DNA of 64,000 bases from Nostoc sp. ATCC 43529 (lineage in GTDB: Bacteria > Cyanobacteriota > Cyanobacteriia > Cyanobacteriales > Nostocaceae), in the NCBI GenBank assembly GCA_003326205.1, contig LWTK01000105.1, positions 62,001 to 126,000 of the forward strand. Direction: 5' to 3'. A program made the position numbers and the translations under genes. How positions within the stretch are numbered: position 1 is the first letter of the stretch; each line of letters starts with the position of its first letter. Under the pieces are notes generated by a model. It ran no database searches and was not told the origin of the DNA. It saw nothing but the letters and a program-made list of their open reading frames with translations. Shown here piece after piece: positions 55,506 through 63,621 of this stretch.

Positions 55506-56861
55506 ATGTCGAGTTCGCGTAACCTGCAAGAAACTCACTTAAACCGTGCCCGCGCTAGTCTCAGACAGGCGCTATCTTGGTATGGATATCTTCGTAAATC
55601 AGGACAGCTTTCATCTAACCCAGAATTGGCAGGTTTACTGAAACCAGAATTAGAAAGTCTTAACTCCACACTCAACAAACTAGACTCTAACGTTATTAGA
55701 ATTGCTGCCTTTGGTTTGGTGAGTCGTGGTAAGTCAGCAGTTTTAAATGCTTTGCTGGGAGACAAAATTCTCCAAACTGGCCCCTTGAATGGTGTCACCC
55801 AATGGCCTCGTTCGGTACGCTGGCAACCAGGAAATAAAGTCTTAGTGGAGTTAATTGATACACCAGGATTAGATGAAATTGAGGGTGAATCACGGGCAGA
55901 CATGGCACGAGAAGTAGTGCGTCAAGCAGATTTGATTTTGTTTGTCGTGTCTGGTGATATCACGCGCACCGAGTATCAAGCATTGCTGGAATTAAGGCGA
56001 TCGCAAAAACCTTTGATTTTGGTGTTTAACAAAATAGACCTGTATCCAGATACAGACAAAGCCGCAATTTACGACAATTTGCAACAATTGGGCGCGGGAC
56101 ATTCCCAAGCAAAACCCCTACTACCAGATGAAATTGTCATGGTGGCGGCGGAACCAGCACCGATGGAAGTGCGGGTTGAATGGCCTGATGGTCGCGTCAC
56201 CTATGAATGGGAAACACCACCACCCCAAGTGGACGAACTCAAGCAGACAATTTTAAACATTCTCAATCGCGAAGGAAGATCGCTTTTAGCTTTAAATGCA
56301 CTCATCCAAGCACGAGACGCAGAAGAGTCCATCGCCCAAAAAACCATCGACTTACGACAACAAGAAGCCGAAGATATCATCTGGCAATTTACCAAATACA
56401 AAGCTTTGGCAGTAGCCTTAAATCCCATCGCCTTTTTAGATATCCTTGGCGGAACTGTTGCCGATTTGGCTTTAATTCGCGCTTTGGCACGCTTGTATGG
56501 GTTACCGATGACTAGTTATGAAGCAGGGAAAATTCTCAAAACGATTTTATTGAGTTCTGGTGGCTTACTTTTGGGAGAATTAGGTAGTAGCTTGCTGTTG
56601 GGTTTAGGCAAGAGTACAGCGGCGATCGCCAGTGGTGACAATCCCACAAATATTACAGCCTTTGCTGGTAGTGCGATCGCCCAAGCTGGTGTCGCCGGTT
56701 ATGGCGCATACTCCGTTGGTAAAGCCGCTCAAGTCTATCTCGAAAAAGGCTGCACCTGGGGACAGTTAGGTGCTAGCAGCGTCATTCAAGAAATTCTGTC
56801 TCAAGTTGACCAAAACACAATTCTGTATCGTTTGCAACAAGAATTAGGCATCAAGTATTGA
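55506..56861 (+). CDS. Dynamin-like / Era-type GTPase with membrane-associated C-terminus (DUF697-like)
   Basis: A 451-residue GTP-binding protein. G1 is GLVSRGKS (residues 70-77), G3 DTPGLDE, G4 FNKIDLYP; the Thr of G2 is probably within GPLNGVT. The C-terminal half (about 295-430) is hydrophobic and Gly/Ala/Leu-rich (NPIAFLDILGGTVADLALIR, GGLLLGELGSSLLLGLGKS), consistent with a membrane-inserted DUF697-type segment. Proteins of this group are found across cyanobacteria; their role, possibly membrane remodelling, is not established. It is transcribed divergently from the giant sensor kinase. Confidence 0.85.
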   Translation: MSSSRNLQETHLNRARASLRQALSWYGYLRKSGQLSSNPELAGLLKPELESLNSTLNKLDSNVIRIAAFGLVSRGKSAVLNALLGDKILQTGPLNGVTQWPRSVRWQPGNKVLVELIDTPGLDEIEGESRADMAREVVRQADLILFVVSGDITRTEYQALLELRRSQKPLILVFNKIDLYPDTDKAAIYDNLQQLGAGHSQAKPLLPDEIVMVAAEPAPMEVRVEWPDGRVTYEWETPPPQVDELKQTILNILNREGRSLLALNALIQARDAEESIAQKTIDLRQQEAEDIIWQFTKYKALAVALNPIAFLDILGGTVADLALIRALARLYGLPMTSYEAGKILKTILLSSGGLLLGELGSSLLLGLGKSTAAIASGDNPTNITAFAGSAIAQAGVAGYGAYSVGKAAQVYLEKGCTWGQLGASSVIQEILSQVDQNTILYRLQQELGIKY

Positions 56862-57223
56862 GAATAAATAATAATTGTTTCTCATTTGTTGCCCTTTATA
56901 AGCGTTTATCAACTTCTATCAAACTCTTCTGACAATCGATACTCAATTTCCGATCCCCGTGCAAAATTTAGAACATGACGATCTTTGCTAGTAGGGGCGC
57001 ACAGCTGTAAAGCCCCTACGATGTACCTCATTCAAATGAAATTGCCATAGCTTTTTCTAGCAAAGATCGCCAGAGGGTAATCCCCACTTAAGTTTGCTCA
57101 AAAGATGACGGTGTTTACACCACTTGATTTTGGCAAGCGTATCTAAACTGTAAATATTGAGCTTTCTAAGGTCATTAGAATCTCTGCCGTTAATTTATAT
57201 CTCTGAAAACATAAGGTGACGAC
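56862..57223. other. Region upstream of CP12 with a nested inverted repeat
   Basis: CGATCTTTGCTAG (56979-56991) is perfectly complementary to CTAGCAAAGATCG (57057-57069) and encloses GTAGGGGC...GCCCCTAC. This 91-base element is about 155 bases before the CP12 start. The remainder holds no gene. Confidence 0.6.
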
Positions 57224-57484
57224 ATGACAACAACCTTAAACGTAAATCAAGCTACTGTGGCTACAACTCTTGAGCAAACCATTTTAGAAGCCATTAGTGA
57301 AGCTCGTACAACCTGTGAGTTAAATGGTAGCGATTCTGCTAATTGTGCCGTAGCTTGGGATATCGTTGAAGAATTGCAAGCTGAAAAATCTCATCAACAT
57401 CAAGCAAAACAAAACAAAACCTCTTTGGATAACTATTGCGATCGCCATCCTGATTCCGTAGAGTGTCTAATATACGACGTTTAG
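57224..57484 (+). CDS. CP12 family Calvin cycle regulator
   Basis: An 86-residue, largely disordered protein that under oxidising (dark) conditions forms a complex with glyceraldehyde-3-phosphate dehydrogenase and phosphoribulokinase and shuts down the Calvin cycle. Both redox cysteine pairs are present: Cys31/Cys41 (TTCELNGSDSANCAVAWD) and Cys72/Cys81 (NYCDRHPDSVECLIYD), as is the conserved AWDIVEELQAE core at 44-54. The C-terminal residues are YDV, close to the usual YDD/YDN ending that binds GAPDH. A separate gene with its own upstream region. Confidence 0.95.
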   Translation: MTTTLNVNQATVATTLEQTILEAISEARTTCELNGSDSANCAVAWDIVEELQAEKSHQHQAKQNKTSLDNYCDRHPDSVECLIYDV

Positions 57485-57735
57485 TAAGAAAGAATTCAGA
57501 ATTCAGGAGTCAGAATTCAGGAGTCAGAATTCAGTACGAATCACTGATAAATCTTTAGGTTGAAATTTCCACTAAATCTTGACTGCGTAAGGCTATACGA
57601 AAGATTTAGTGGTTTTTAATTTATTTTGTATTCTTCTTCAACTAAATTTTTACTGCGGAATGTTGTGCGAAAGATTTAGTAGTTTTTAATTTATTCTGAA
57701 TTCTGAATTCTGACTTCTGTATTCTGAATTCTTCT
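57485..57735. repeat. Tandem 55-base palindromic units and ATTCAGA clusters
   Basis: Two units, 57571-57625 and 57641-57695, spaced 70 bases apart, start ACTAAATCTTGACTGCG / ACTAAATTTTTACTGCG and end GATTTAGTGGTTTTTAATTT / GATTTAGTAGTTTTTAATTT. Each forms a hairpin through ACTAAAT/ATTTAGT. They are bordered by GAATTCAG (57491-57531) and GAATTCTG (57696-57732) clusters in opposite orientation. Confidence 0.7.
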
Positions 57736-58554
57736 TCAACTTTTTCGCAAATCAACTGTTGCTGATTGCACGACGTTCTTAATCGCCTCTAAATCAGGCG
57801 TTGATATTTCACTTTCCATCGCCAACCATAAAAGAAATTCGATATTTCCAGCCGGGCCAGTAATCGGCGACCAAGTTAAGCCTTTGTATTTCCATCCTAA
57901 TTTTTGAGCCGCTTGCAATACTTGAAAAATAGCGTCAGCTTGGTCGTTAGAATCGCGTACAACTCCTTTTTTTCCTACACGAGATTTACCGACTTCAAAC
58001 TGTGGCTTAACTAACAATATAGCTTCCCGGCTAGGTTGAGTTAGCTCCCATAAAGCAGGCAGAATTTTAGTTAAGGAAATAAACGACACATCCACCACCG
58101 CCAAATCAGGAATCGGGTCATTTTCACCATACAAATCATTTGGTCGTAGCTGTCGTAAATTGGTACGTTCGCGCAAAATTACCCGCGAATCATTTCTCAA
58201 GAGCCAGTCAACTTGTCCATAACCGACATCAATGCCGTAAACTAGTTTCGCCCCAGCTTGTAACAAACAATCAGTAAAGCCACCCGTAGAAATTCCACCA
58301 TCTAAACAAACGCGTCCAGCCACGGGAATTGCAAACACTGTCAAAGCCTTGGAGAGTTTTTCACCACCTCTAGAAACAAAAGGCGATCGCTCTTTAATAT
58401 TTATTTGAGCCGTAATATCAACTTCTGTACCAGGTTTATCAACTATCTGCTGATTAACAGTAACTTCCCCCGCCTGAATTAACCTCTGTGCCAAAGCGCG
58501 AGAAGAACATAAATTTAAATCTACTAATAATGTATCGAGTCGTTGTTTAACCAA
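57736..58554 (-). CDS. TlyA family rRNA (cytidine-2'-O)-methyltransferase
   Basis: A 272-residue protein with an N-terminal S4 RNA-binding domain (about 1-60, RLDTLLVDLNLCSSRALAQR) and a FtsJ/RrmJ-like Rossmann methyltransferase domain with VCLDGGISTGGFTDCLL (SAM site), VYGIDVGYGQV and DLAVVDVSFISL. TlyA proteins methylate 16S and 23S rRNA; some were first named hemolysins. The start appears to be TTG (58552-58554), as no in-frame ATG lies close to the S4 domain. Confidence 0.92.
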   Translation of the reverse strand: MVKQRLDTLLVDLNLCSSRALAQRLIQAGEVTVNQQIVDKPGTEVDITAQINIKERSPFVSRGGEKLSKALTVFAIPVAGRVCLDGGISTGGFTDCLLQAGAKLVYGIDVGYGQVDWLLRNDSRVILRERTNLRQLRPNDLYGENDPIPDLAVVDVSFISLTKILPALWELTQPSREAILLVKPQFEVGKSRVGKKGVVRDSNDQADAIFQVLQAAQKLGWKYKGLTWSPITGPAGNIEFLLWLAMESEISTPDLEAIKNVVQSATVDLRKS

Positions 58555-58617
58555 TTGACACCGAAGTAAGGGGGACTGGCGGCTGGGGATTAGGTGCCAA
58601 ATCTAAAATACAAATTT

Positions 58618-59061
58618 CTAATTATTATAACTTGATTCTTCTGGTAATATTAAGCTTAAAGCATTATTAATAATTTCTTTAGCATTAACCAGCTTTTCTA
58701 ACTCTTGGACTTCATAACGTCCTTCTTCCACTTCTAGAGAAGCCTCATCAATGGCATTTAAATAAGCTTCTTCTAAAGTTTCCCTTAATTCTTCTTGTGT
58801 GAGATAATAACCACCAGCTTTACGCCGCTTATTTTCTCGCTGAATTTCCCGAATTGAATTCCGAATCGAGACTTCCCAAGAGCGAGTCGTGCGATTTTCA
58901 GCTTGTTGTTTAATTAGATGTAACAAGAGAATCACTGCATAGCTACGAATCGTCTTGATTATGTCATTTCGGCTCATTTCCTCTAATTCTTCCACTATAA
59001 TCAAAGCTGCTTGAATATCGCCTTGAACAAGCAAGTCTTTCAAAGTTAATAATTCTTCCAT
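58618..59061 (-). CDS. DUF29 family protein
   Basis: A 147-residue, mainly helical soluble protein of the DUF29 family, which is abundant in cyanobacteria and has no established function. Conserved segments: LIIVEELEEMSRNDIIKTIR, VILLLHLIKQQ, RSWEVSIRNSIREIQRE and ETLEEAYLNAIDEASLE. The ATG at 59061 (MEELLTL) matches the N-terminus of the split paralogue at 46077; longer frames from 59079 or TTG 59097 are possible. It lies just upstream of the tlyA gene on the same strand, 63 bases away, so co-transcription is possible. Confidence 0.85.
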   Translation of the reverse strand: MEELLTLKDLLVQGDIQAALIIVEELEEMSRNDIIKTIRSYAVILLLHLIKQQAENRTTRSWEVSIRNSIREIQRENKRRKAGGYYLTQEELRETLEEAYLNAIDEASLEVEEGRYEVQELEKLVNAKEIINNALSLILPEESSYNN

Positions 59062-59097
59062 AATCACCGCCTTAAACATCGGCAACTTCCATAGCAA

Positions 59098-59426
59098 TCT
59101 TAAATCATTGGTGAAAAATTAGATCCCTGACTTCTTTAAGAAGTCGGGGATCTGGACTTGGACAATCCAAGACTTTTCGCAAAATCTCAAATCAAAAACT
59201 ATATAAGTTTTAGTAAATACTGCAACTATCTGAGGACTGAATTTTACTAAAGTCATATATCTTAGCTTAAAAGTTATATTTTTTTGTCAAAATCAACACA
59301 TTTTTTTCTTTTGCTTTAAAATCAGGCCTATATAGCGAATCAAAAATTCTTGACAAAATTTGGTGAAGGCGCAGGAATGAAATTTCTGCATTCAAACCTG
59401 ATATTTAAAACAGGAGATGGGCTAAG
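59098..59426. other. Intergenic region with a hairpin of the GAAGTCGGG family
   Basis: AGATCCCTGACTTC (59121-59134) pairs with GAAGTCGGGGATCT (59140-59153). The preceding AAATCATTGGTG also precedes the sister hairpin at 32131-32165. The AT-rich part before the next gene probably contains its promoter. Confidence 0.6.
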
Positions 59427-59660
59427 ATGACACAGCAAAATGCTGCCCGACTTTTTGAAGCCGTCAAACGAGATCAAGCATTACAAGAGAAGCTGAAAGC
59501 AACAGCTAATCCAGAAGCTTTTATTAAGATTGCTCGCGAACGCGGCTATGAATTCACCGTTGAAGAACTAGACAGAGAAATTGACAAATTGTCAGAAGAA
59601 GATTTAGCCGCCATTGTCAACCCAGGATGGGGAACTAGACGCCACCTTAATCCTAGATGA
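59427..59660 (+). CDS. Nif11 domain leader-like peptide (possible RiPP precursor)
   Basis: A 77-residue peptide with the Nif11 leader fold: AARLFEAVKRDQALQEKLKA, then EAFIKIARERGYEFTVEELD and the end of the leader EEDLAAIVN. In Nif11-type precursors this helical domain guides modification enzymes and the residues after it are the core. Here the tail is PGWGTRRHLNPR, with no Cys, Ser or Thr pairs suitable for lanthipeptide chemistry apart from one Thr, and no GG cleavage motif. A GGAG ribosome-binding site is well placed. No modification or export gene is adjacent. Confidence 0.85.
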   Translation: MTQQNAARLFEAVKRDQALQEKLKATANPEAFIKIARERGYEFTVEELDREIDKLSEEDLAAIVNPGWGTRRHLNPR

Positions 59661-59867
59661 TACCTACTTTAGAAAACTTAAAGTATAGGAACAACTGAAT
59701 TTTCTAAGCAAATTATAAATCAAAACAATAGCATGGTTGTTGAGTGTCAACAGCTATGTTATTTTTTATTGCTTGGGGTTTTGACAATTTGCAAGTTGCG
59801 TAGGCGCAGCCCGCAGCAGGAATCGCTCTAACTTCTTGCTTCATCAAGAATACACAACTGTAAATAA
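59661..59867. other. Spacer between Nif11-type and xisI-like genes
   Basis: About 200 bases with an imperfect inverted AACAATAGCATG...CAGCTATGTTATT near 59725-59763, possibly a weak terminator for the Nif11-type gene, and the dispersed motif GCGTAGGCGCAGCCCGCAGC near 59798. Confidence 0.4.
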
Positions 59868-60203
59868 TTAAGATACAGCAAAATCAGTGTATTGCCGTAG
59901 TTCGGCTGGATGGAAACCCAAAACAATATCTTCGCGCGGGATACCAGCTTCCAATAATGCCTCCGCTACTGGCTGGGAAGTCCCATCATCTTGAATCCAA
60001 ACTTTATTGTTAATAATATCTATATGTACCACCGAACCATGTACGCGCCGCACACCATCCCAACCGATATGTAACACTTCGTAATGGTCTCGTTGTGAGT
60101 CAATGACAGCTTCCGTCTCTATTTGACCATTAGCAGGTTTGTGACTAGCATATTCAAATATCAACTGACGAAGAATTTCACGATAGTGAGTTAGCTTATC
60201 CAT
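59868..60203 (-). CDS. XisI family protein (fdxN element excision control factor)
   Basis: A 111-residue protein matching XisI: MDKLTHYREILRQLIFEYAS, VIDSQRDHYEVLHIGWDG, HIDIINNKVWIQDDGT and EAGIPREDIVLGFHPAELRQ. XisI and XisH act with the recombinase XisF in excising the fdxN element during heterocyst development in Anabaena, but many copies occur outside that context. No xisH-like gene precedes it here (60204-60452 has no suitable frame), so it is an orphan copy. Its function here is unknown. Confidence 0.93.
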   Translation of the reverse strand: MDKLTHYREILRQLIFEYASHKPANGQIETEAVIDSQRDHYEVLHIGWDGVRRVHGSVVHIDIINNKVWIQDDGTSQPVAEALLEAGIPREDIVLGFHPAELRQYTDFAVS

Positions 60204-60423
60204 TTGATAATCCTCTCTAGTTGCTCGTCAAAGACAATTAGTTTGATTCCTATGCTATTAAGAATTAACTGACCAAAGCGTTCGGAAAAAATACCTTCGT
60301 AAACTCGTTATAGCAAAATTATTTTACAGAGGCGCGATCGCCAATTTGAAACAGCAAATTGAGGGTTGATAAAAAAGCGATCGCACTTGAATTTGATAGA
60401 GCGATCGCTATTTATAATTTTTG

Positions 60424-60446
60424 TAGGGTGGGTATATTGCCCGCCC
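60424..60446 (-). terminator. Possible terminator downstream of apcF
   Basis: AGGGTGGGTATATTGCCCGCCCT is an imperfect palindrome with G-T pairs; on the apcF strand it is followed by TACAAAAATT, a poor T-run, so termination is uncertain. The same palindrome family is at 19480 and 62778. Confidence 0.4.
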
Positions 60447-60452
60447 TAAAAT

Positions 60453-60962
60453 CTAAATATCGATCTCGCTCAACTCGCGTGTGATGTGATCGAATGGTTC
60501 ATCTACAAAAGTAGTATCAGCCACACCTGCTGCTACCACTTGTTCCTTAGCTAAATCCTTGAGTATCTGCACGCCGCGAACCGTCGGACCGATAGGTACT
60601 CCCAAAGAGTTGTAAGTTTCCCGCAGACCTTGTAGCACTCGCTCATCTAACACATTTGTGTTGCCAGCAACCAGCGCATAAGTGGCGTAGCGCAAGTAAT
60701 AATCTAAATCCCGTAAACAAGCCGCATAACGACGGGTTGTATAGGAATTTCCACCGGGACGAATCAGTTCCGGCAGTTCTTCGTATAACTTTAAACCAGC
60801 CTGCTTGACAAGTCCAGCAGCATTAGAATTGATAGCTGCTGCCGCTTGTACTCGTGCTGTACCACTATCAAAGTAAGACTTTAGACTATCAAGTGCATTC
60901 CGGTCAAAATACCGACCAGCCACGTCATAATTCTTAATTAAACTTGTTACCGCATCGCGCAT
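60453..60962 (-). CDS. apcF: Allophycocyanin beta-18 subunit
   Basis: A 169-residue phycobiliprotein of the phycobilisome core, located in the bottom cylinders next to the core-membrane linker and involved in energy transfer to the photosystems. It starts MRDAVTSLIKNYDVAGRYFD and has the bilin-binding Cys82 in YAACLRDLDYYLRYA, then LQGLRETYNSLGVPIGPTVR. The size and sequence match ApcF better than ApcB. The ATG at 60962 has GGGAG and AAGGA upstream; an in-frame TTG at 60977 is less likely. It is divergent from glnA. Confidence 0.93.
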   Translation of the reverse strand: MRDAVTSLIKNYDVAGRYFDRNALDSLKSYFDSGTARVQAAAAINSNAAGLVKQAGLKLYEELPELIRPGGNSYTTRRYAACLRDLDYYLRYATYALVAGNTNVLDERVLQGLRETYNSLGVPIGPTVRGVQILKDLAKEQVVAAGVADTTFVDEPFDHITRELSEIDI

Positions 60963-60977
60963 TCCTTTTTCTCCCAA

Positions 60978-61319
60978 TCGTTGCTATCTATGGTTTGATA
61001 TTTATTTGGCTGCACTTATGCAACAGTAAATTTTTGTGCTATTAAAAATAGATTCGGCACAAAAACAATCTATCCACTACATAAGGATTCTATGCCAAAG
61101 TTGACCCCTATGTGATGAACTTTCCAGTTTTGTACAGATGATCCGCGAAAGGTTAATATAACCTGTAATCCAGATATCTGTAGCACAAACTACAAAATCC
61201 CCTAATGTCTAGTATTTAAGATATTTCAGGTGTGTCACGGCTTGATTGAGATCAGCAGGGCTAGGATGCTTTGGAAGATTCTGGTTTTACTTTAGGAAAT
61301 TGGTACAGAAGGAGTAACA
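60978..61319. other. Divergent apcF-glnA promoter region
   Basis: A 340-base region with the NtcA-type promoter of glnA (61180-61222). The apcF promoter should lie near 60980-61080 but is not resolved. No repeats are inserted here, unlike most other intergenic regions of the window. Confidence 0.6.
61180..61222 (+). promoter_or_regulatory. NtcA-activated promoter of glnA
   Basis: GTA-GCACAAAC-TAC at 61180-61193 is a perfect GTAN8TAC NtcA site. A -10 element TAAGAT (TAN3T) starts 23 bases after it, at 61217-61222, the spacing of canonical NtcA-dependent class II promoters. The glnA start codon is 97 bases further on. NtcA would activate glnA when nitrogen is limiting. Confidence 0.85.
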
Positions 61320-62744
61320 ATGACAACACCACAAGAAGTCTTGAAGAGAATTCAAGATGAAAAAATTCAGCTGATTGATCTCAAATTCATCGATACAGTA
61401 GGAACTTGGCAGCACCTCACACTGTACCAAAACCAAATCGATGAAAGTTCATTCACTGATGGCGTACCTTTTGACGGTTCCAGCATCCGGGGTTGGAAAG
61501 CGATCAACGAATCGGACATGACGATGGTACTCGATCCCAACACTGCTTGGATCGACCCATTCATGGAAGTACCAACGCTAAGTATAGTTTGTAGTATTAA
61601 GGAACCCCGCACGGGTGAATGGTACAACCGTTGTCCACGGGTAATTGCTCAAAAAGCAGTAGACTACCTGGTTTCCACTGGTATTGGTGATACAGTCTAC
61701 TTTGGCCCTGAAGCTGAGTTCTTTATCTTTGACAATGCTAGGTTTGCTCAAACCGCCAACGAAGGCTACTACTTCTTAGACTCCGAAGAAGGTGCTTGGA
61801 ATTCTGGTAAAGCTGGTACAGATGAAAAACCCAACTTGGGTTACAAACCACGCTTCAAAGAAGGTTACTTCCCAGTTTCGCCGACGGATTCTTTCCAAGA
61901 TATCCGTACAGAAATGCTGTTGACAATGGCAGACTTAGGTGTTCCCATTGAAAAGCATCACCACGAAGTTGCTACAGGTGGTCAGTGCGAACTAGGTTTC
62001 CGCTTTGGGAAGTTGATCGAAGCCGCTGACTGGTTGATGATTTACAAATATGTCATCAAGAACGTTGCCAAAAAACATGGCAAAACCGTCACCTTTATGC
62101 CAAAACCCATTTTTGGCGACAACGGTTCGGGAATGCACTGTCACCAGTCCATCTGGAAAGATGGTCAACCTCTGTTTGCAGGTGATAAGTATGCTGGTTT
62201 GAGTGAAACAGCACTGTATTACATTGGCGGTCTTCTCAAACACGCACCAGCACTGTTGGCAATTACCAACCCTAGTACCAACTCTTACAAGCGCCTAGTA
62301 CCTGGTTATGAAGCACCAGTTAACTTGGCTTACTCCCAAGGTAACCGTTCTGCTTCTATCCGTATTCCTCTGTCTGGCAATAACCCCAAAGCCAAGCGGT
62401 TAGAATTCCGTTGTCCAGATGCTACTTCTAACCCCTACTTGGCGTTCGCTGCCATGCTTTGTGCTGGTATTGATGGCATCAAAAACAAAATAGATCCTGG
62501 TTCTCCCTTAGATAAGAATATCTATGAACTCTCTCCAGAAGAACTGGCGAAGGTTCCTTCAACTCCAGGTTCTTTGGAATTGGCGTTAGAAGCACTAGAA
62601 AACGACCACGCTTTCTTGACAGAATCAGGCGTCTTCACAGAAGACTTTATCCAAAATTGGATTGATTACAAGCTGGCTAACGAAGTCAAGCAGTTGCAGC
62701 TACGTCCTCATCCCTACGAGTTTTACCTCTATTACGATGCTTAA
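61320..62744 (+). CDS. glnA: Glutamine synthetase type I
   Basis: A 474-residue enzyme making glutamine from glutamate, ammonia and ATP, the entry point of nitrogen assimilation. Type I signatures: FDGSSIRGW, FGPEAEFFIFD, KHHHEVATGGQCELGFRFG, KPIFGDNGSGMHCHQS, PGYEAPVNLAYSQGNRSASI and LEFRCPDATSNPYL. GGAGTAACA precedes the ATG. The upstream NtcA promoter indicates control by nitrogen status. Full length and typical; the gene is monocistronic with a terminator downstream. Confidence 0.98.
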   Translation: MTTPQEVLKRIQDEKIQLIDLKFIDTVGTWQHLTLYQNQIDESSFTDGVPFDGSSIRGWKAINESDMTMVLDPNTAWIDPFMEVPTLSIVCSIKEPRTGEWYNRCPRVIAQKAVDYLVSTGIGDTVYFGPEAEFFIFDNARFAQTANEGYYFLDSEEGAWNSGKAGTDEKPNLGYKPRFKEGYFPVSPTDSFQDIRTEMLLTMADLGVPIEKHHHEVATGGQCELGFRFGKLIEAADWLMIYKYVIKNVAKKHGKTVTFMPKPIFGDNGSGMHCHQSIWKDGQPLFAGDKYAGLSETALYYIGGLLKHAPALLAITNPSTNSYKRLVPGYEAPVNLAYSQGNRSASIRIPLSGNNPKAKRLEFRCPDATSNPYLAFAAMLCAGIDGIKNKIDPGSPLDKNIYELSPEELAKVPSTPGSLELALEALENDHAFLTESGVFTEDFIQNWIDYKLANEVKQLQLRPHPYEFYLYYDA

Positions 62745-63048
62745 TTAGGGGCTTTCAAATAAAAAAACATTCAATTTTTTGTGGGGTGGACATCTTACCG
62801 TCCATAGTAAAGGGCGGGCGAGACGCCCACCCCACAAGATTGGATAATTTTTCTTGGTAATCCCTTAGTACCGTATCTAACTAAAAGTTTCAATTTTGCC
62901 ACCTTGAAGGGTGGCTTTTTTTTCTGAGCTGAACAGCTATTTTTTACTGTTGGGCATTGGGCGGGCAGGGGCATTGGTCATGGGGCATGGAGTATTGGGC
63001 ATTGATTATTCCCCGCGTCCCCGTGTCCCCGCGTCTCCCCTCTCCCTA
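62745..63048. other. Region downstream of glnA with palindromes
   Basis: An inverted repeat TTGTGGGGTGG (62778-62788) / CCACCCCACAA (62826-62836) is followed by a terminator at 62898-62923, then by GGCATTGGGC/GGGCATGG repeats and CCCCGCGTCCCCGTGTCCCC near 63011-63030. The latter is the same repeat type that is inserted in the AAA-WD40 gene. Confidence 0.65.
62898..62923 (+). terminator. Rho-independent terminator downstream of glnA
   Basis: GCCACC (62898-62903) pairs with GGTGGC (62910-62915), with loop TTGAAG, followed by eight T. Confidence 0.8.
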
Positions 63049-63255
63049 CTAACTCATAGTGGCATTGCTGCGTCCATAAATCATCCGAGTTGTCGCATCT
63101 ATCTTCCCTTGAATAGGGTTCCAGTAATGAGATGCTTCTTCAGGAAGACCAAGTTCTTGTGCAGCACGCATCAGCATTGATTGTTGGCGATTCTTGACTT
63201 GCTGATGTTCGCGAACCATTAACGCACGAGATTTTTCTGCGATAGACATAACCAT
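63049..63255 (-). CDS. Small conserved cyanobacterial protein of unknown function
   Basis: A 68-residue soluble protein beginning MVMSIAEKSRALMVREHQQV and containing RQQSMLMRAAQELGLPEE and HYWNPIQGKIDATTRMIYG. The Trp-Asn-Pro-x-Gln-Gly motif and overall layout look familiar from small conserved proteins of cyanobacteria, but no function is known to me. AGAGGAC lies just before the first ATG; the second ATG at 63249 is an alternative start. Confidence 0.7.
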   Translation of the reverse strand: MVMSIAEKSRALMVREHQQVKNRQQSMLMRAAQELGLPEEASHYWNPIQGKIDATTRMIYGRSNATMS

Positions 63256-63621
63256 AGTCCTCTCTGCTTCTGTAGTGAATATATATTTTTGGGTTCTTTC
63301 TTAAATCTAATATAACAGAAAAAACTGTAACATAAGCTACCGTTTAAGATTATTTTTTGGAGCTATAGATTTTGAATGCCAGTGTCTATTAAATAAAAAG
63401 CTTGTGCGGCAAAGCTTTTAGCAATTTTATTTTTCAAAATTATTATCCAAAAGCAATAACATTATTTACATAAGTTTATATTTTGAAGTCTGATAGTTAA
63501 GTGCAGATTGAGTAATTGGTTTTTTGAACTTTACCCTTTTTCCCTAATCCAGTACGAATACGGCAGTTATAAAAAACTAAGTTAGGATCGAATATGAGTT
63601 TATAAAACTTTATATAAGTTT
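63256..63621. other. Divergent AT-rich intergenic region
   Basis: About 365 bases of AT-rich DNA between the small conserved gene and the ferritin-like gene. No repeats, RNA genes or clear promoter motifs were recognised. Confidence 0.45.

Noticed and set aside
61200..61319. Possible glutamine riboswitch in the glnA leader
   Set aside because: I could not find the conserved core of the glnA/downstream-peptide RNA motifs in this stretch.
62911..63180. 89-codon + strand frame after glnA
   Set aside because: It starts at the glnA terminator, runs through intergenic repeats and overlaps the better supported small gene on the - strand.
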